A DNA stretch of 9,813 bases from Clostridiales bacterium (GCA_029267975.1 JAJUHH010000079.1:1-9813), one strand, 5' to 3'. Numbered from the stretch's first letter, positions 1 through 7,164 are shown. Numbers and translations: made by a program. The notes: generated from the sequence alone by a model not told the origin.

Positions 1-1170
1 ACCATCGTCGTTCCTGCAGATGCCTCTAATTATGATGAGCGATGGACGCAGATTGGTATCATGAATCCCAAGGAGGAGAAAGAGACCCTGGAAACGATGG
101 GTGTCCAGGCAATTTTATACGATCCTGCCAGCAAAACCAGTGTTAAGCTGATTCAGAAGCGATCCACCAAAAGTGCAGAGGTGTTCAATCTCTCACAGAT
201 TTCAGAAGCAGAAAGAGAAGAGTTTTTAACCAGCTTATTTACCGCTTCAGATGAAAATACAAGCTATGAGATTGAAGCCTATGATCATCCTGAGCTTCCC
301 TTCTTCCGCCTTAAAATTGAAGCAAGGTCAGAGACCGTCCGGGCAACAGAAGTGATCTATGGCACAGTAGTGAATGGTGCGCTGATCAGCTTCGACCTTT
401 ATCAGGAGAACTTAAGCAAGCCCTTGGATGAAAGCTATATTAAGGCCCTGGTGGCAGGTACGCATTTTACAGAATTCTTAGATAAAGCAGAGGTGGAGAA
501 ACAGGAAAGACAAGCTATGCTTACTCTTGGCATTGTGATTGCAGTCTTAGTAGTAGCGATTGCAGCATGGGTTATGATATCCTCCCGAAGAAAGAAACGA
601 CTCACTGCTGCCAGAAAGGAAAAGTCAGCCCGTTTAGCAGAGTTTTATCGTGAGCAAAAGCAAAGAGAAGAGCAGAATATTAAGGATCCCGTACTCTATA
701 CCAATCGTTCGGTTTACAATGAAGAGCTAATAAAGAACTTCTGTATTTATGATGCTGTTTTCCATCGTATCAAGCTATGGATCACCACAGTGATAGTCTA
801 TATCCTGCTTTTGGCCCTCTTAAATAATTCAAGTCAATCCTTCCTGGGTTTTATCGTTGTCACCATCGTCGGTTTCTTCTTCCTGCTCTATCAAGGGATT
901 CAGATAGATAAGACTACCAAGAAGATGATGAAAACCTATGAACATAGCAAGAGTAAGGAAGCAATCATTCAATTTTATGAGGATTATTTTACCCTGTCGG
1001 GTATTCAGTCCACCATTAAAAATCCTTATATGCAAGTTACGGAATACCGGGAATATAAAAATTATATCTATCTCTATCTTGGCTCAGACCGTGCCATTTA
1101 TCTTGATAAGAATGGCTTTGATCAGGATGTTGCTGAAGTTAAGAAATTTATCCTGAATAAAATTAAGTAA
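1..1170 (+). CDS. Membrane protein with YcxB-like C-terminal domain, 5' partial
   Basis: The frame is open from base 1 with no stop. The first ATG, at 61, has no ribosome binding site, so the gene almost certainly begins upstream of the window; 389 codons are visible. Numbering from the ATG at 61, residues 1-150 are polar and probably form the end of an extracytoplasmic domain. Hydrophobic helices lie at about 153-174 (followed by a basic RRKKR stop-transfer cluster), 238-256 and 260-280. A highly charged stretch (about 176-210) links helices 1 and 2. The last 70 residues, with FYEDYFTL near 305-312 and a YREYKNYIYLYL strand pair near 329-340, resemble the YcxB-like C-terminal domain, a small domain of unknown function after two membrane helices. 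The visible N-terminal half is not recognised. The gene ends 21 bases before a strong terminator. Function unknown; topology is inferred from hydrophobicity only. Confidence 0.8.
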   Translation, partial: TIVVPADASNYDERWTQIGIMNPKEEKETLETMGVQAILYDPASKTSVKLIQKRSTKSAEVFNLSQISEAEREEFLTSLFTASDENTSYEIEAYDHPELPFFRLKIEARSETVRATEVIYGTVVNGALISFDLYQENLSKPLDESYIKALVAGTHFTEFLDKAEVEKQERQAMLTLGIVIAVLVVAIAAWVMISSRRKKRLTAARKEKSARLAEFYREQKQREEQNIKDPVLYTNRSVYNEELIKNFCIYDAVFHRIKLWITTVIVYILLLALLNNSSQSFLGFIVVTIVGFFFLLYQGIQIDKTTKKMMKTYEHSKSKEAIIQFYEDYFTLSGIQSTIKNPYMQVTEYREYKNYIYLYLGSDRAIYLDKNGFDQDVAEVKKFILNKIK

Positions 1171-1191
1171 GGGATATCCCAGGTTAAGCGC

Positions 1192-1231
1192 AAAAGACCT
1201 GTCCTCAAAAGCTTTCGGACAGGTCTTTTTA
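1192..1231 (+). terminator. Rho-independent terminator, probably bidirectional
   Basis: A perfect 13-bp stem (AAAAGACCTGTCC at 1192-1204 with its complement at 1217-1229) encloses a 12-base loop that itself contains AAAGCTTT. It ends in a run of five T on the plus strand and starts in a run of A, so it reads as T-rich on the minus strand too. It lies 21 bases after the membrane-protein stop and could also end melA transcripts arriving from the right. Confidence 0.88.
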
Positions 1232-1300
1232 TAACACGTATTTTAGGATTTACAAACCTTAGATAATTATTATCACATTAGTCGCAGCATTACAATCGCA

Positions 1301-1318
1301 TCCTTCCCTGGGGAAGGA
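1301..1318. other. Short perfect palindrome downstream of melA
   Basis: TCCTTCCC at 1301-1308 is followed by TG and then its exact complement GGGAAGGA at 1311-1318. It sits 15 bases past the melA stop codon. As RNA it would form a stem of about 7 bp with a CTGG loop, but it is not followed by a T run on the minus strand, so it is a weak terminator or a 3'-end stabilising hairpin rather than a classic intrinsic terminator. Confidence 0.5.
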
Positions 1319-1333
1319 AGGTCATAGAATCGC

Positions 1334-2656
1334 TTAACGATATTCCTTCATGTAATCTCCATGAGCTTCAATCAGTTCATCACACATCTTAACGATATCA
1401 TCGATGGATAGCTCTGCCGCCGTATGAGGCTCCAGCATTGCAGCCTGGTAGATGTGTTCTCTCTTCTTGGTAACAGCCGCTTCAATGGTCATCAGCTGAG
1501 CATTGATATTGGTCATGTTCATACCGGCAAGCTGTACCGGCAGTCTTCCCACATGGCAAGGATTAATGCCTCTGCCATCCACAAGGCAGGGAACCTCAAC
1601 ACAGGCGTCAGCCGGAAGGTTATCGATAAGACCGGTATTTAATACATTACCGCCGATCTTAATAGGCTTGTTGGTTACAACAGCTTCCATGATATAAGAA
1701 GCATACTCATGAGAACGTTCATGGGTAATCTTACCGTTCTGTAAAATATCATTCTTCTCTTTTTCCCAGCCTTCGATCTGACGGATACATCTTCTCGGAT
1801 ATTCATCCAAGGGTATCTGGAAACGATCAATTAACTCCGGATACTTGGACTTAATAAAGAAGGGATTGTATTCTGCATTATGCTCGCTGGATTCTGTACA
1901 ATAATACCCCAGGTGCTTTATGTACTCATAACGAACCATATCATGATGCTTTTCTGTAGCATTCTTCTCGGCAGCACGCTTTTTAATCTCCGGATACAGG
2001 TCATTGCCATCCTTATCCTTTAACTCCAGCAACCAGGCCATATGATTAATTCCGGCAATGAGTTCTGTTCTGCCCTCCAGCTTATCTTCCATTCCCAGAC
2101 CTTTTAACAGTCCCTCAGAGCATACCTGTACACTATGGCACAAACCTACAGTTTTGATCTTGGTATAGCGCTGCATATAGCCTGTCAGGATTGCCATCGG
2201 ATTAGTATAATTTAAGAATAAAGCATCCGGACATACCTCTTCCATATCCCTTGCAAAATCTCTTAAGACAGGAATGGTTCTCAGACCTCTCATAATACCG
2301 CCGATTCCCAGGGTATCTGCGATGGTCTGCTTCAGGCCGTACTTTTTGGGGATCTCAAAATCGATAATGGTACAGGGGTCATAGCCTCCTACCTGGATTG
2401 CATTCACTACAAAGTTAGCTCCTCTCAGAGCCTCTTTTCTGTTCTCAACTCCCAGATAGGTCTTAATTGTCGCTCTGTCAAAATTAACATTTTTGTTGAT
2501 TGCTTTTAAAATGATCTCTGATTCTTCCAGTCTGGTTTTGTCAATATCATATAATGCAATCTCAGCATCCCACAGGCTGGGGGTACACATACAGTCGCCA
2601 AGAACATTTCTTGCAAATACTGTACTTCCGGCCCCCATAAAGGTTATCTTAACCAT
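1334..2656 (-). CDS. melA: Alpha-galactosidase, glycoside hydrolase family 4 (MelA type)
   Basis: 440 codons, close to the usual GH4 size (about 430-450). Family 4 enzymes are cytoplasmic and use NAD+ and a divalent metal (usually Mn2+) in an oxidation-elimination mechanism. Visible features are the N-terminal dinucleotide-binding GAGS turn (residues 8-11), LNYTNP at 148-153, CHSV at 173-176 and GINHMAW at 202-208, which supply metal-binding Cys/His and substrate-contacting Asn/His. Within GH4 the CHSV motif is associated with alpha-galactosidases, whereas CHEV marks alpha-galacturonidases and CHG forms mark alpha-glucosidases, so melibiose- or raffinose-type substrates are expected. No signal peptide is seen. 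The start is fixed by GGAGG (2664-2668) seven bases before the ATG. It is divergent from an MsmR/RafR-like AraC regulator, the usual partner of alpha-galactoside genes. No transporter gene is next to it in this window. Confidence 0.93.
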   Translation of the reverse strand: MVKITFMGAGSTVFARNVLGDCMCTPSLWDAEIALYDIDKTRLEESEIILKAINKNVNFDRATIKTYLGVENRKEALRGANFVVNAIQVGGYDPCTIIDFEIPKKYGLKQTIADTLGIGGIMRGLRTIPVLRDFARDMEEVCPDALFLNYTNPMAILTGYMQRYTKIKTVGLCHSVQVCSEGLLKGLGMEDKLEGRTELIAGINHMAWLLELKDKDGNDLYPEIKKRAAEKNATEKHHDMVRYEYIKHLGYYCTESSEHNAEYNPFFIKSKYPELIDRFQIPLDEYPRRCIRQIEGWEKEKNDILQNGKITHERSHEYASYIMEAVVTNKPIKIGGNVLNTGLIDNLPADACVEVPCLVDGRGINPCHVGRLPVQLAGMNMTNINAQLMTIEAAVTKKREHIYQAAMLEPHTAAELSIDDIVKMCDELIEAHGDYMKEYR

Positions 2657-2699
2657 TACTTTACCTCCACATCATTTGATTTTATGTTGATATTAGTAT

Positions 2700-2729
2700 A
2701 TAATATCCTGTCGTAGGATACTTTGTCTT
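2700..2729 (-). promoter_or_regulatory. Candidate melA promoter
   Basis: Read on the minus strand, AAGACA (2724-2729) is followed after 18 bases by TATTAT (2700-2705). The -10 box is good, and the -35 matches only the ACA end of TTGACA, as expected for a promoter needing an AraC-type activator. The predicted transcript would start near 2693, leaving a leader of about 37 bases to the ATG. This rests on consensus matching only. Confidence 0.42.
2704..2720. promoter_or_regulatory. Inverted repeat in melA promoter spacer (operator candidate)
   Basis: TATCCT (2704-2709), five bases, then AGGATA (2715-2720) form a perfect 6-bp inverted repeat lying between the putative -35 and -10 boxes of melA. 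A protein bound there would block or reshape the promoter. It is not a typical AraC site, which is usually a direct repeat, so the bound factor is unknown. Confidence 0.35.
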
Positions 2730-2769
2730 TTGTTTCGAAAAACTTGTCATTATGTTGACTGTATGCTCA

Positions 2770-2789
2770 GGAAGCTATAGCACGCTTCC
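2770..2789. other. Inverted repeat upstream of the AraC-type regulator
   Basis: GGAAGC (2770-2775), an 8-base spacer and GCTTCC (2784-2789) make a perfect 6-bp inverted repeat 43 bases before the regulator's ATG. It could be an operator for autoregulation or a leader hairpin. A weak promoter (TTGACT at 2755-2760 and TATAGC at 2776-2781, spacer only 15) would overlap it. Confidence 0.35.
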
Positions 2790-2832
2790 AATCATGTACT
2801 ACGATCGCGAGGAAAGGATCTGGTAAAAAACT

Positions 2833-3651
2833 ATGGATATCTACTATACGCAGGATATGAGTACCGCCCTGGATAAGCCTGTCTTTCTCTATCAATGTGG
2901 CCATGAGAAATGCAAGCCCTCCCATTCCTTTGGACCGGCGATTCGACCCCATTATCTGTTCCACTATATCCTCCATGGTAGGGGGGTCTATTATGTTGAT
3001 GGTATTACCTACCACCTGGAAGGCGGTCAGGGCTTTCTGATCTATCCTGGGGTAACTACTACCTATACGGCCGATGAGGAGGATCCCTGGGAATACTGTT
3101 GGATCGGTTTTGATGGATATGATACACGACGTATCCTGCAGGACTGTGGCTTCAGCCTTACCAATCATATTTTTACCGACCCCACAAAGGGCCCCTTGTG
3201 GAGTGATTTTCAGAAGCTGATTGCTTATTTTGGAGAGCAAAAGACCAATGATTACACCATCTTAAGCCAGCTCTATCTCTGCTTCTCCCATATGTGTCTG
3301 AGGGGCAAACAAGCAAAGCTCTTGGGTGAGGCTCCTGTGGAAAAGGCCTTGGATTATATTCATAATAATTTCACTTATGATATAAAGATCACGGATATAG
3401 CGCAATACCTTCACGTAGACCGGACCTACCTCTATAAGCTCTTTATTCATCATACCAATACCTCGCCCCAACAATATCTCATTAACCACAGGATTGCTGT
3501 TTCCAAGAAACTGCTGCAGGAAACGACTCTTTCCATTACAGAAATCGCCTTTTCCTGCGGCTTTCGAGATGTCTCCTCTTTTAACAAGCATTTTAAAAAG
3601 CTTATGCATAAAACCCCCAGGGAGTTTCGCAAATGTGAAGGCTCCCTATAG
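2833..3651 (+). CDS. AraC-family regulator (MsmR/RafR-like), probable activator of melA
   Basis: 272 codons with the usual AraC plan: an N-terminal cupin-like sugar-sensing domain (about 10-110) and a C-terminal double helix-turn-helix DNA-binding domain (about 168-268). The N-terminal FGPAIRPHYLFHYILHGRG segment (33-51) is typical of regulators next to raffinose, melibiose or multiple-sugar genes. The two DNA-binding helix pairs are visible at ITDIAQYLHVDRTYLYKLF (186-204) and ITEIAFSCGFRDVSSFNKHF (235-254), followed by the conserved TPREFR motif. It is transcribed away from melA with 176 bases between the two starts, implying that it controls melA, most likely as an inducer-responsive activator. 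The ATG is preceded by a purine-rich stretch (GAGGAAAGGA, 2809-2818) at a long distance, so translation may be weak. The ligand is inferred from context. Confidence 0.88.
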   Translation: MDIYYTQDMSTALDKPVFLYQCGHEKCKPSHSFGPAIRPHYLFHYILHGRGVYYVDGITYHLEGGQGFLIYPGVTTTYTADEEDPWEYCWIGFDGYDTRRILQDCGFSLTNHIFTDPTKGPLWSDFQKLIAYFGEQKTNDYTILSQLYLCFSHMCLRGKQAKLLGEAPVEKALDYIHNNFTYDIKITDIAQYLHVDRTYLYKLFIHHTNTSPQQYLINHRIAVSKKLLQETTLSITEIAFSCGFRDVSSFNKHFKKLMHKTPREFRKCEGSL

Positions 3652-3781
3652 AAGAGTCTCACTTTAGTATAGGCTCCCTCATTAGAACAGTTATAAAGAG
3701 CTATAAATAAGAAAATAGTTAATACAAAGGAATTTCATTCTCTGCTTATTCTTAATCAAAATAGAGTTATTACAAATAATA

Positions 3782-3871
3782 AAAGGAAGCTGCTTCCATG
3801 CTGACACAGCCTCAATAAGCCAGACCAAAATCTAACTTAAATGGGCCACATCAGTAGGAACAGCTTCCTTT
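3782..3871. terminator. Long imperfect inverted repeat, likely bidirectional terminator
   Basis: AAAGGAAGCTG (3782-3792) pairs perfectly with CAGCTTCCTTT (3861-3871). Further inward, TTCC (3794-3797) pairs with GGAA (3857-3860) and CTGA (3801-3804) with TCAG (3851-3854), giving 19 pairs around a 46-base loop. Each end also offers a small local hairpin followed by a T-rich stretch: GGAAG/CTTCC read on the minus strand, AGGAA/TTCCT read on the plus strand. It sits between convergent genes, the AraC-type regulator and fucU, so a shared terminator is the simplest reading. A small non-autonomous element with terminal inverted repeats is less likely. Confidence 0.6.
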
Positions 3872-3906
3872 ATTTTATGATGATGGATTTATTATGATGG
3901 GCTTAA

Positions 3907-4347
3907 TTAATCTACTACGACTCCCTTTTGCAGCATAATGTTTGCATAAAGTGCCGATTCACTGGTGGCAATCACCGCGTAAGCCTTTTTGGCCTCCTCG
4001 TAGAAAGCAAAGCGTTCTATGGTGCCGATTGCTGCCTTCCCCCTTGAATCATGCTTTTCCACAAGGGCCTCATAGGTATTCCAGATGGGCGTCTCCACGG
4101 TATCCCCCGGCATTACTTCCATCAGATTAACCGGATACTCTGTATATGTATCCAGCGGGAAGACCTGCAGGATCGCATCCAGGATTTCCGGGACCCCATG
4201 GCCGTCCATACGGATTACAATACCGTTTTTACCTATGGTTTCTGCAGGAAAGTTACCGTCTGCAATAACAAGCCTGTCGCTATGTCCCATCTCACACAGA
4301 ACCTTAAGTAATTCCGGGGATAAGATAGGCGGTATACCTTTTAGCAT
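3907..4347 (-). CDS. fucU: L-fucose mutarotase (RbsD/FucU family)
   Basis: 146 codons, close to the about 140 of known FucU proteins. The family interconverts the alpha and beta anomers of L-fucose in the cytoplasm, supplying the form used by the isomerase. The N-terminal signature GHSDRLVIADGNFP (residues 21-34) contains the conserved His22, Asp24 and Asp30, and the C-terminal FAFYEEAKKAYAVIAT segment (112-127) carries the conserved FYE tyrosine region. RbsD, the D-ribose pyranase paralogue, shares the fold, but position directly after fucI favours FucU. Only 13 bases separate it from the fucI stop, and its Shine-Dalgarno GGAGG starts within the TAG stop codon of fucI, so the two are co-transcribed and probably translationally coupled. 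It is the last gene of the operon and faces a shared terminator region. Confidence 0.9.
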   Translation of the reverse strand: MLKGIPPILSPELLKVLCEMGHSDRLVIADGNFPAETIGKNGIVIRMDGHGVPEILDAILQVFPLDTYTEYPVNLMEVMPGDTVETPIWNTYEALVEKHDSRGKAAIGTIERFAFYEEAKKAYAVIATSESALYANIMLQKGVVVD

Positions 4348-4360
4348 AATTTATTTCCTC

Positions 4361-6154
4361 CTAGCGATATAAGGGACCATAGGCAGCACATGCCCTGTAA
4401 TCCTGTCCTTCCTTATCCATACCATAAGCATTCCAAGCAGCCGGACGGAAGATCTTATCTTCAGGTACATTGTGCATGCTTACAGGAATTCTAAGCATAG
4501 AGCAAAGAGTGATCAGGTCTGCGCCGATATGACCATAGGAGATTGCTCCATGGTTCGCACCCCAGTTATTCATGACATCATAAGCTGTCTTAAATGCACC
4601 CTCTCCGGTGGTTCTGGGCGCAAACCAGGTGCAAGGCCAGGTATAATCTGTTCTCTTCCATAAAGCGTCTGAAACCTCCTCAGGAAGCTTCACTGTCCAG
4701 CCTTCTGCAATCTGAAGCACAGGACCTAAACCTTTGACAAGATTAAGTCGGATCATCGTAACAGGCATCTCTGCTTTGGTTTCAAATCTGGAGGAGTAAC
4801 CGCCGCCTCTAAAATATCCGTTATCAGCAGGATTCCAGGTGGTTGCCTTCAGGATTGCCTCCTGATCCGCTTCCGTGATTTCATACCAGGGCTTGATCAC
4901 CGCATTACCGTTTTCATCCTTGGCTTCACCGCATGCATCCAGACATGCTGCACCGGAATTGATTAAATGAATGATACCATAGCTATCTTTCGCAACTCCC
5001 TCAAGCTCATAGCCTGTTGCCTTCTTCACAGCCTCCGGACTCCAATAGGTACGAACATCCGCAAAGATCTGGGCACGATTGGTTAAAAGCTTCATAAAGA
5101 GCATGCCAATGCCGTTAAGAACATCATTTTCTGTCGCCAGGATATAAGGCTCTCTTGGACCGTTCCAGTCAAAGGAGGTATTTAAGAGTGCCTCCGGGAA
5201 GTCACAGTTGGGGTAGAAATCTGTCCACTGTCTCTGACCCTGGAAACCGGCAGCAATTGCATTGTGTCCGATCATTTCCTCCTCACAGCCCTTAGGCAGA
5301 TTGGGATTTCCGTTCATGAGATCCTTAATAATGCACATCATCTTTACGACAAATTCCCAATCTTTATCCTTCTGCTCACGAGTCTTTTGAACCTCAGGAG
5401 GGTTCTTGTCGAAGCCTTCCGTGCATTTTTCTCTGGTCCAAGCCAGAGCCTTCTTGAACTCCTCTTCATCATAGATGCCTTCTGTCATTCTTCTGATGAC
5501 CTCTACCTCATCTACGGATTCTACTCTCATACCAAGATATTCTTCGATGAAGGCTGGATCGATAATGGATCCGCCGATACCCATACAGATGGAACCAATC
5601 TGCAGATAGGATTTGCCTCTCATGCTTGCAACTGCAACAGCGGCTCTTCCGAAGCGAAGCAGCTTCTCCTTGACATCCTCCGGGATCGTGGTGTCCTGTG
5701 CATCCTGTACATCATGACCATAGATACCAAAAGCGGGAAGACCCTTTTGTGCATGGGTTGCAAGTACAGAAGCCAAGTAAACCGCACCCGGTCTTTCTGT
5801 TCCGTTAAAGCCCCAGACTCCCTTGATGGTCATAGGATCCATGTCCATGGTTTCTGCTCCGTAGCACCAGCAGGGTGTTACTGTGAGGGTAATATCAACG
5901 CCGGCCTTCTTAAACTTGTCCGCACAGGCTGCAGCCTCTCCAACACGGCCGATGGTTGTATCCGCAATTACAACCTTTACAGGCTCACCGTTGGAATATC
6001 TTAAGTTCTCCTCGAATAACTTCGCGGCAGACTTGGCCATATTCATGGTCTGCTCCTCCAGGGATCCGCGTACATCCAAGTAGCCTCTTCTTCCGTCAAT
6101 GGTAGGACGAATACCGATTACAGGGTAATCACCGATTAATCTGCTCTTTGCCAT
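4361..6154 (-). CDS. fucI: L-fucose isomerase
   Basis: 597 codons (E. coli FucI has 591), full length. The enzyme converts L-fucose to L-fuculose, and D-arabinose to D-ribulose in many relatives, using Mn2+ in a cytoplasmic hexamer. Family motifs run the whole length: the N-terminal IGIRPTIDGRRG (13-24), ATENDVLNG (340-348) with Glu342, FADVRTYWSP (364-373) with Asp366, WGANHGAISYGHIGAD (531-546) with His535, and HNVPEDKIFRPAAW near the C-terminus. Glu342, Asp366 and His535 correspond to the catalytic and metal-binding Glu, Asp and His of E. coli FucI. The start is supported by GGAGG five bases upstream of the ATG. It heads a fucI-fucU operon and is divergent from an AraC-type regulator. Fuculokinase, aldolase and permease genes are absent from the window. 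Confidence 0.96.
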   Translation of the reverse strand: MAKSRLIGDYPVIGIRPTIDGRRGYLDVRGSLEEQTMNMAKSAAKLFEENLRYSNGEPVKVVIADTTIGRVGEAAACADKFKKAGVDITLTVTPCWCYGAETMDMDPMTIKGVWGFNGTERPGAVYLASVLATHAQKGLPAFGIYGHDVQDAQDTTIPEDVKEKLLRFGRAAVAVASMRGKSYLQIGSICMGIGGSIIDPAFIEEYLGMRVESVDEVEVIRRMTEGIYDEEEFKKALAWTREKCTEGFDKNPPEVQKTREQKDKDWEFVVKMMCIIKDLMNGNPNLPKGCEEEMIGHNAIAAGFQGQRQWTDFYPNCDFPEALLNTSFDWNGPREPYILATENDVLNGIGMLFMKLLTNRAQIFADVRTYWSPEAVKKATGYELEGVAKDSYGIIHLINSGAACLDACGEAKDENGNAVIKPWYEITEADQEAILKATTWNPADNGYFRGGGYSSRFETKAEMPVTMIRLNLVKGLGPVLQIAEGWTVKLPEEVSDALWKRTDYTWPCTWFAPRTTGEGAFKTAYDVMNNWGANHGAISYGHIGADLITLCSMLRIPVSMHNVPEDKIFRPAAWNAYGMDKEGQDYRACAAYGPLYR

Positions 6155-6166
6155 AATAACCTCCTT

Positions 6167-6186
6167 GATATAATGCTTCTTATATC
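6167..6186. promoter_or_regulatory. 20-bp palindrome at the fucI start (operator candidate)
   Basis: GATATAA (6167-6173), TGCTTC, then TTATATC (6180-6186) form a perfect 7-bp inverted repeat. It spans the predicted fucI transcription start, next to the TATAAT box at 6190-6195, and ends close to the Shine-Dalgarno sequence. A repressor site or a leader hairpin would both fit. A related shorter repeat, AATAT-AAGG-ATATT (6236-6249), occurs near the start of the divergent regulator transcript. Confidence 0.42.
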
Positions 6187-6189
6187 TCT

Positions 6190-6195
6190 ATTATA
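6190..6195 (-). promoter_or_regulatory. fucI -10 box
   Basis: A perfect TATAAT on the minus strand, with no recognisable -35 hexamer 16 to 18 bases upstream (the region reads ATCTTG on the plus strand). A good -10 with a poor -35 suggests that fucI needs an activator. The predicted leader to the fucI ATG is about 30 bases. Confidence 0.5.
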
Positions 6196-6197
6196 AT

Positions 6198-6227
6198 TTG
6201 TATTTCCGGTAAATCTTGTGTTATAAT
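6198..6227 (+). promoter_or_regulatory. Candidate promoter of the fuc-linked AraC regulator
   Basis: TTGTAT (6198-6203), an 18-base spacer and a perfect TATAAT (6222-6227). The -35 is weak. Its spacer overlaps the -35 area of the opposing fucI promoter, so the two promoters should interfere with each other or be co-controlled. Confidence 0.5.
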
Positions 6228-6275
6228 GGACTAAAAATATAAGGATATTCACTTTATTTCTGAAGAGGAGTTTTC

Positions 6276-7130
6276 ATGAAATACTTTGATTACAGAGAGC
6301 ACCGCAAACAGGGAACCGCAGAGTTTCCCGTCGCTTTTTATCATCTGGACCCCAGCCATCCAAGGTATCAGATGCCCTACCATTGGCATCCGGAATATGA
6401 AATTATTCGGATTTTACAAGGAAATTTCCATTTGATCATCGGAAGCCAGACCTGCCATGTGAAGGAAGGAGATATCCTGTTCTTACAGGATGGGGTGCTG
6501 CATGGGGGTATTCCGGAGCAGTGCATCTATGAATGTCTTGTATTTGATATGAACTTTTTCCTGCAGGGAAACCGTATCCGGGTTAAACAAACCCAGCGTA
6601 TCCTACAGCATGACATCATTATCCGGCAGCAGCTGCCGGGAGAGTCTAAACCCCTGCAGGCCATTATGGACAATTTATTTCTTGCTGTGGCAGAGAAAAA
6701 AAGCGGCTATGAATTTCTGACCCAAGGTTATCTCTATCAGCTGCTTGGATTTATCCTTCGGGAGCATTTATACGACGAAAAAACAGATACAGCACATGCT
6801 TCTTTACAACATGTGCTGCAATTTAAAAGAGTATTAAGCTATATCGAAGAACATTATACCGAGCGTATTGTTCTGGAAGATCTGGCAAAGACCGCAGGTA
6901 TGAACCCCAAGTATTTCTGCCGTTTCTTCCGGGAGATGTCCTACCGCACCCCCATTGATTATGTGAATTATTACAGAATTGAAAGGGCATGTGAGCAGCT
7001 GTCCACCACCAATGCCTCCATTATTGAGATTGCCCTTAATTGCGGTTTTAATGATATCAGCTATTTTATTAAGACCTTCCGTAAGTATAAGGGCCTTACC
7101 CCAAAGCAATATCTCAAAACTGAGTATTGA
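6276..7130 (+). CDS. AraC-family regulator, probable controller of fucI-fucU
   Basis: 284 codons. The N-terminal cupin domain (about 15-95) has the metal-type histidine motif HWHPEYEI (36-43) and a second His at 76 in VLHGG; many AraC regulators with such a cupin sense sugars. The C-terminal double helix-turn-helix spans about 180-282, with LEDLAKTAGMNPKYFCRFFRE (200-220) and IIEIALNCGFNDISYFIKTFRK (249-270) as the two DNA-reading units and the closing GLTPKQYL. AGGAG lies five bases before the ATG. It is divergent from fucI with overlapping promoters, so it probably activates the fucose operon when L-fucose or a derivative is present; this ligand is inferred. It differs clearly from the first AraC protein (2833-3651), and the two are not recent duplicates. 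Confidence 0.88.
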   Translation: MKYFDYREHRKQGTAEFPVAFYHLDPSHPRYQMPYHWHPEYEIIRILQGNFHLIIGSQTCHVKEGDILFLQDGVLHGGIPEQCIYECLVFDMNFFLQGNRIRVKQTQRILQHDIIIRQQLPGESKPLQAIMDNLFLAVAEKKSGYEFLTQGYLYQLLGFILREHLYDEKTDTAHASLQHVLQFKRVLSYIEEHYTERIVLEDLAKTAGMNPKYFCRFFREMSYRTPIDYVNYYRIERACEQLSTTNASIIEIALNCGFNDISYFIKTFRKYKGLTPKQYLKTEY

Positions 7131-7164
7131 TCTGTTGTTTTAACGGCTGCTTCAAGCGATCCTG

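Larger units (their letters stand above)
2682..2758 (+). repeat. 9-bp direct repeat flanking the melA promoter
   Basis: TTATGTTGA occurs at 2682-2690 and again at 2750-2758, in the same orientation and 68 bases apart. One copy lies in the predicted melA leader and the other upstream of its -35. AraC-family proteins commonly bind same-orientation repeats, sometimes looping DNA, so these are candidate sites for the divergent regulator. The match could be chance in AT-rich DNA. Confidence 0.35.

Noticed and set aside
2794..2826. Ten-codon upstream frame before the first AraC-type regulator, in the same frame and ending in TAA
   Set aside because: It has no Shine-Dalgarno sequence and no regulatory signature such as a run of rare or identical codons; it also shows that the regulator cannot start further upstream.
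2767..3240. 157-codon minus-strand frame antisense to the first AraC-type regulator
   Set aside because: The regulator on the plus strand has clear domains; the antisense frame has no ribosome binding site or recognisable domain.
5264..6004. 246-codon plus-strand frame inside fucI
   Set aside because: It lies wholly antisense to a well-conserved isomerase gene, and its translation is low-complexity with no recognised motif. It is a shadow of codon bias in fucI.
7131..7164. Terminator between the second AraC-type regulator and the deacetylase
   Set aside because: The 34-base gap between these convergent genes shows no stem followed by a T run; only poor 4-bp pairings were found.
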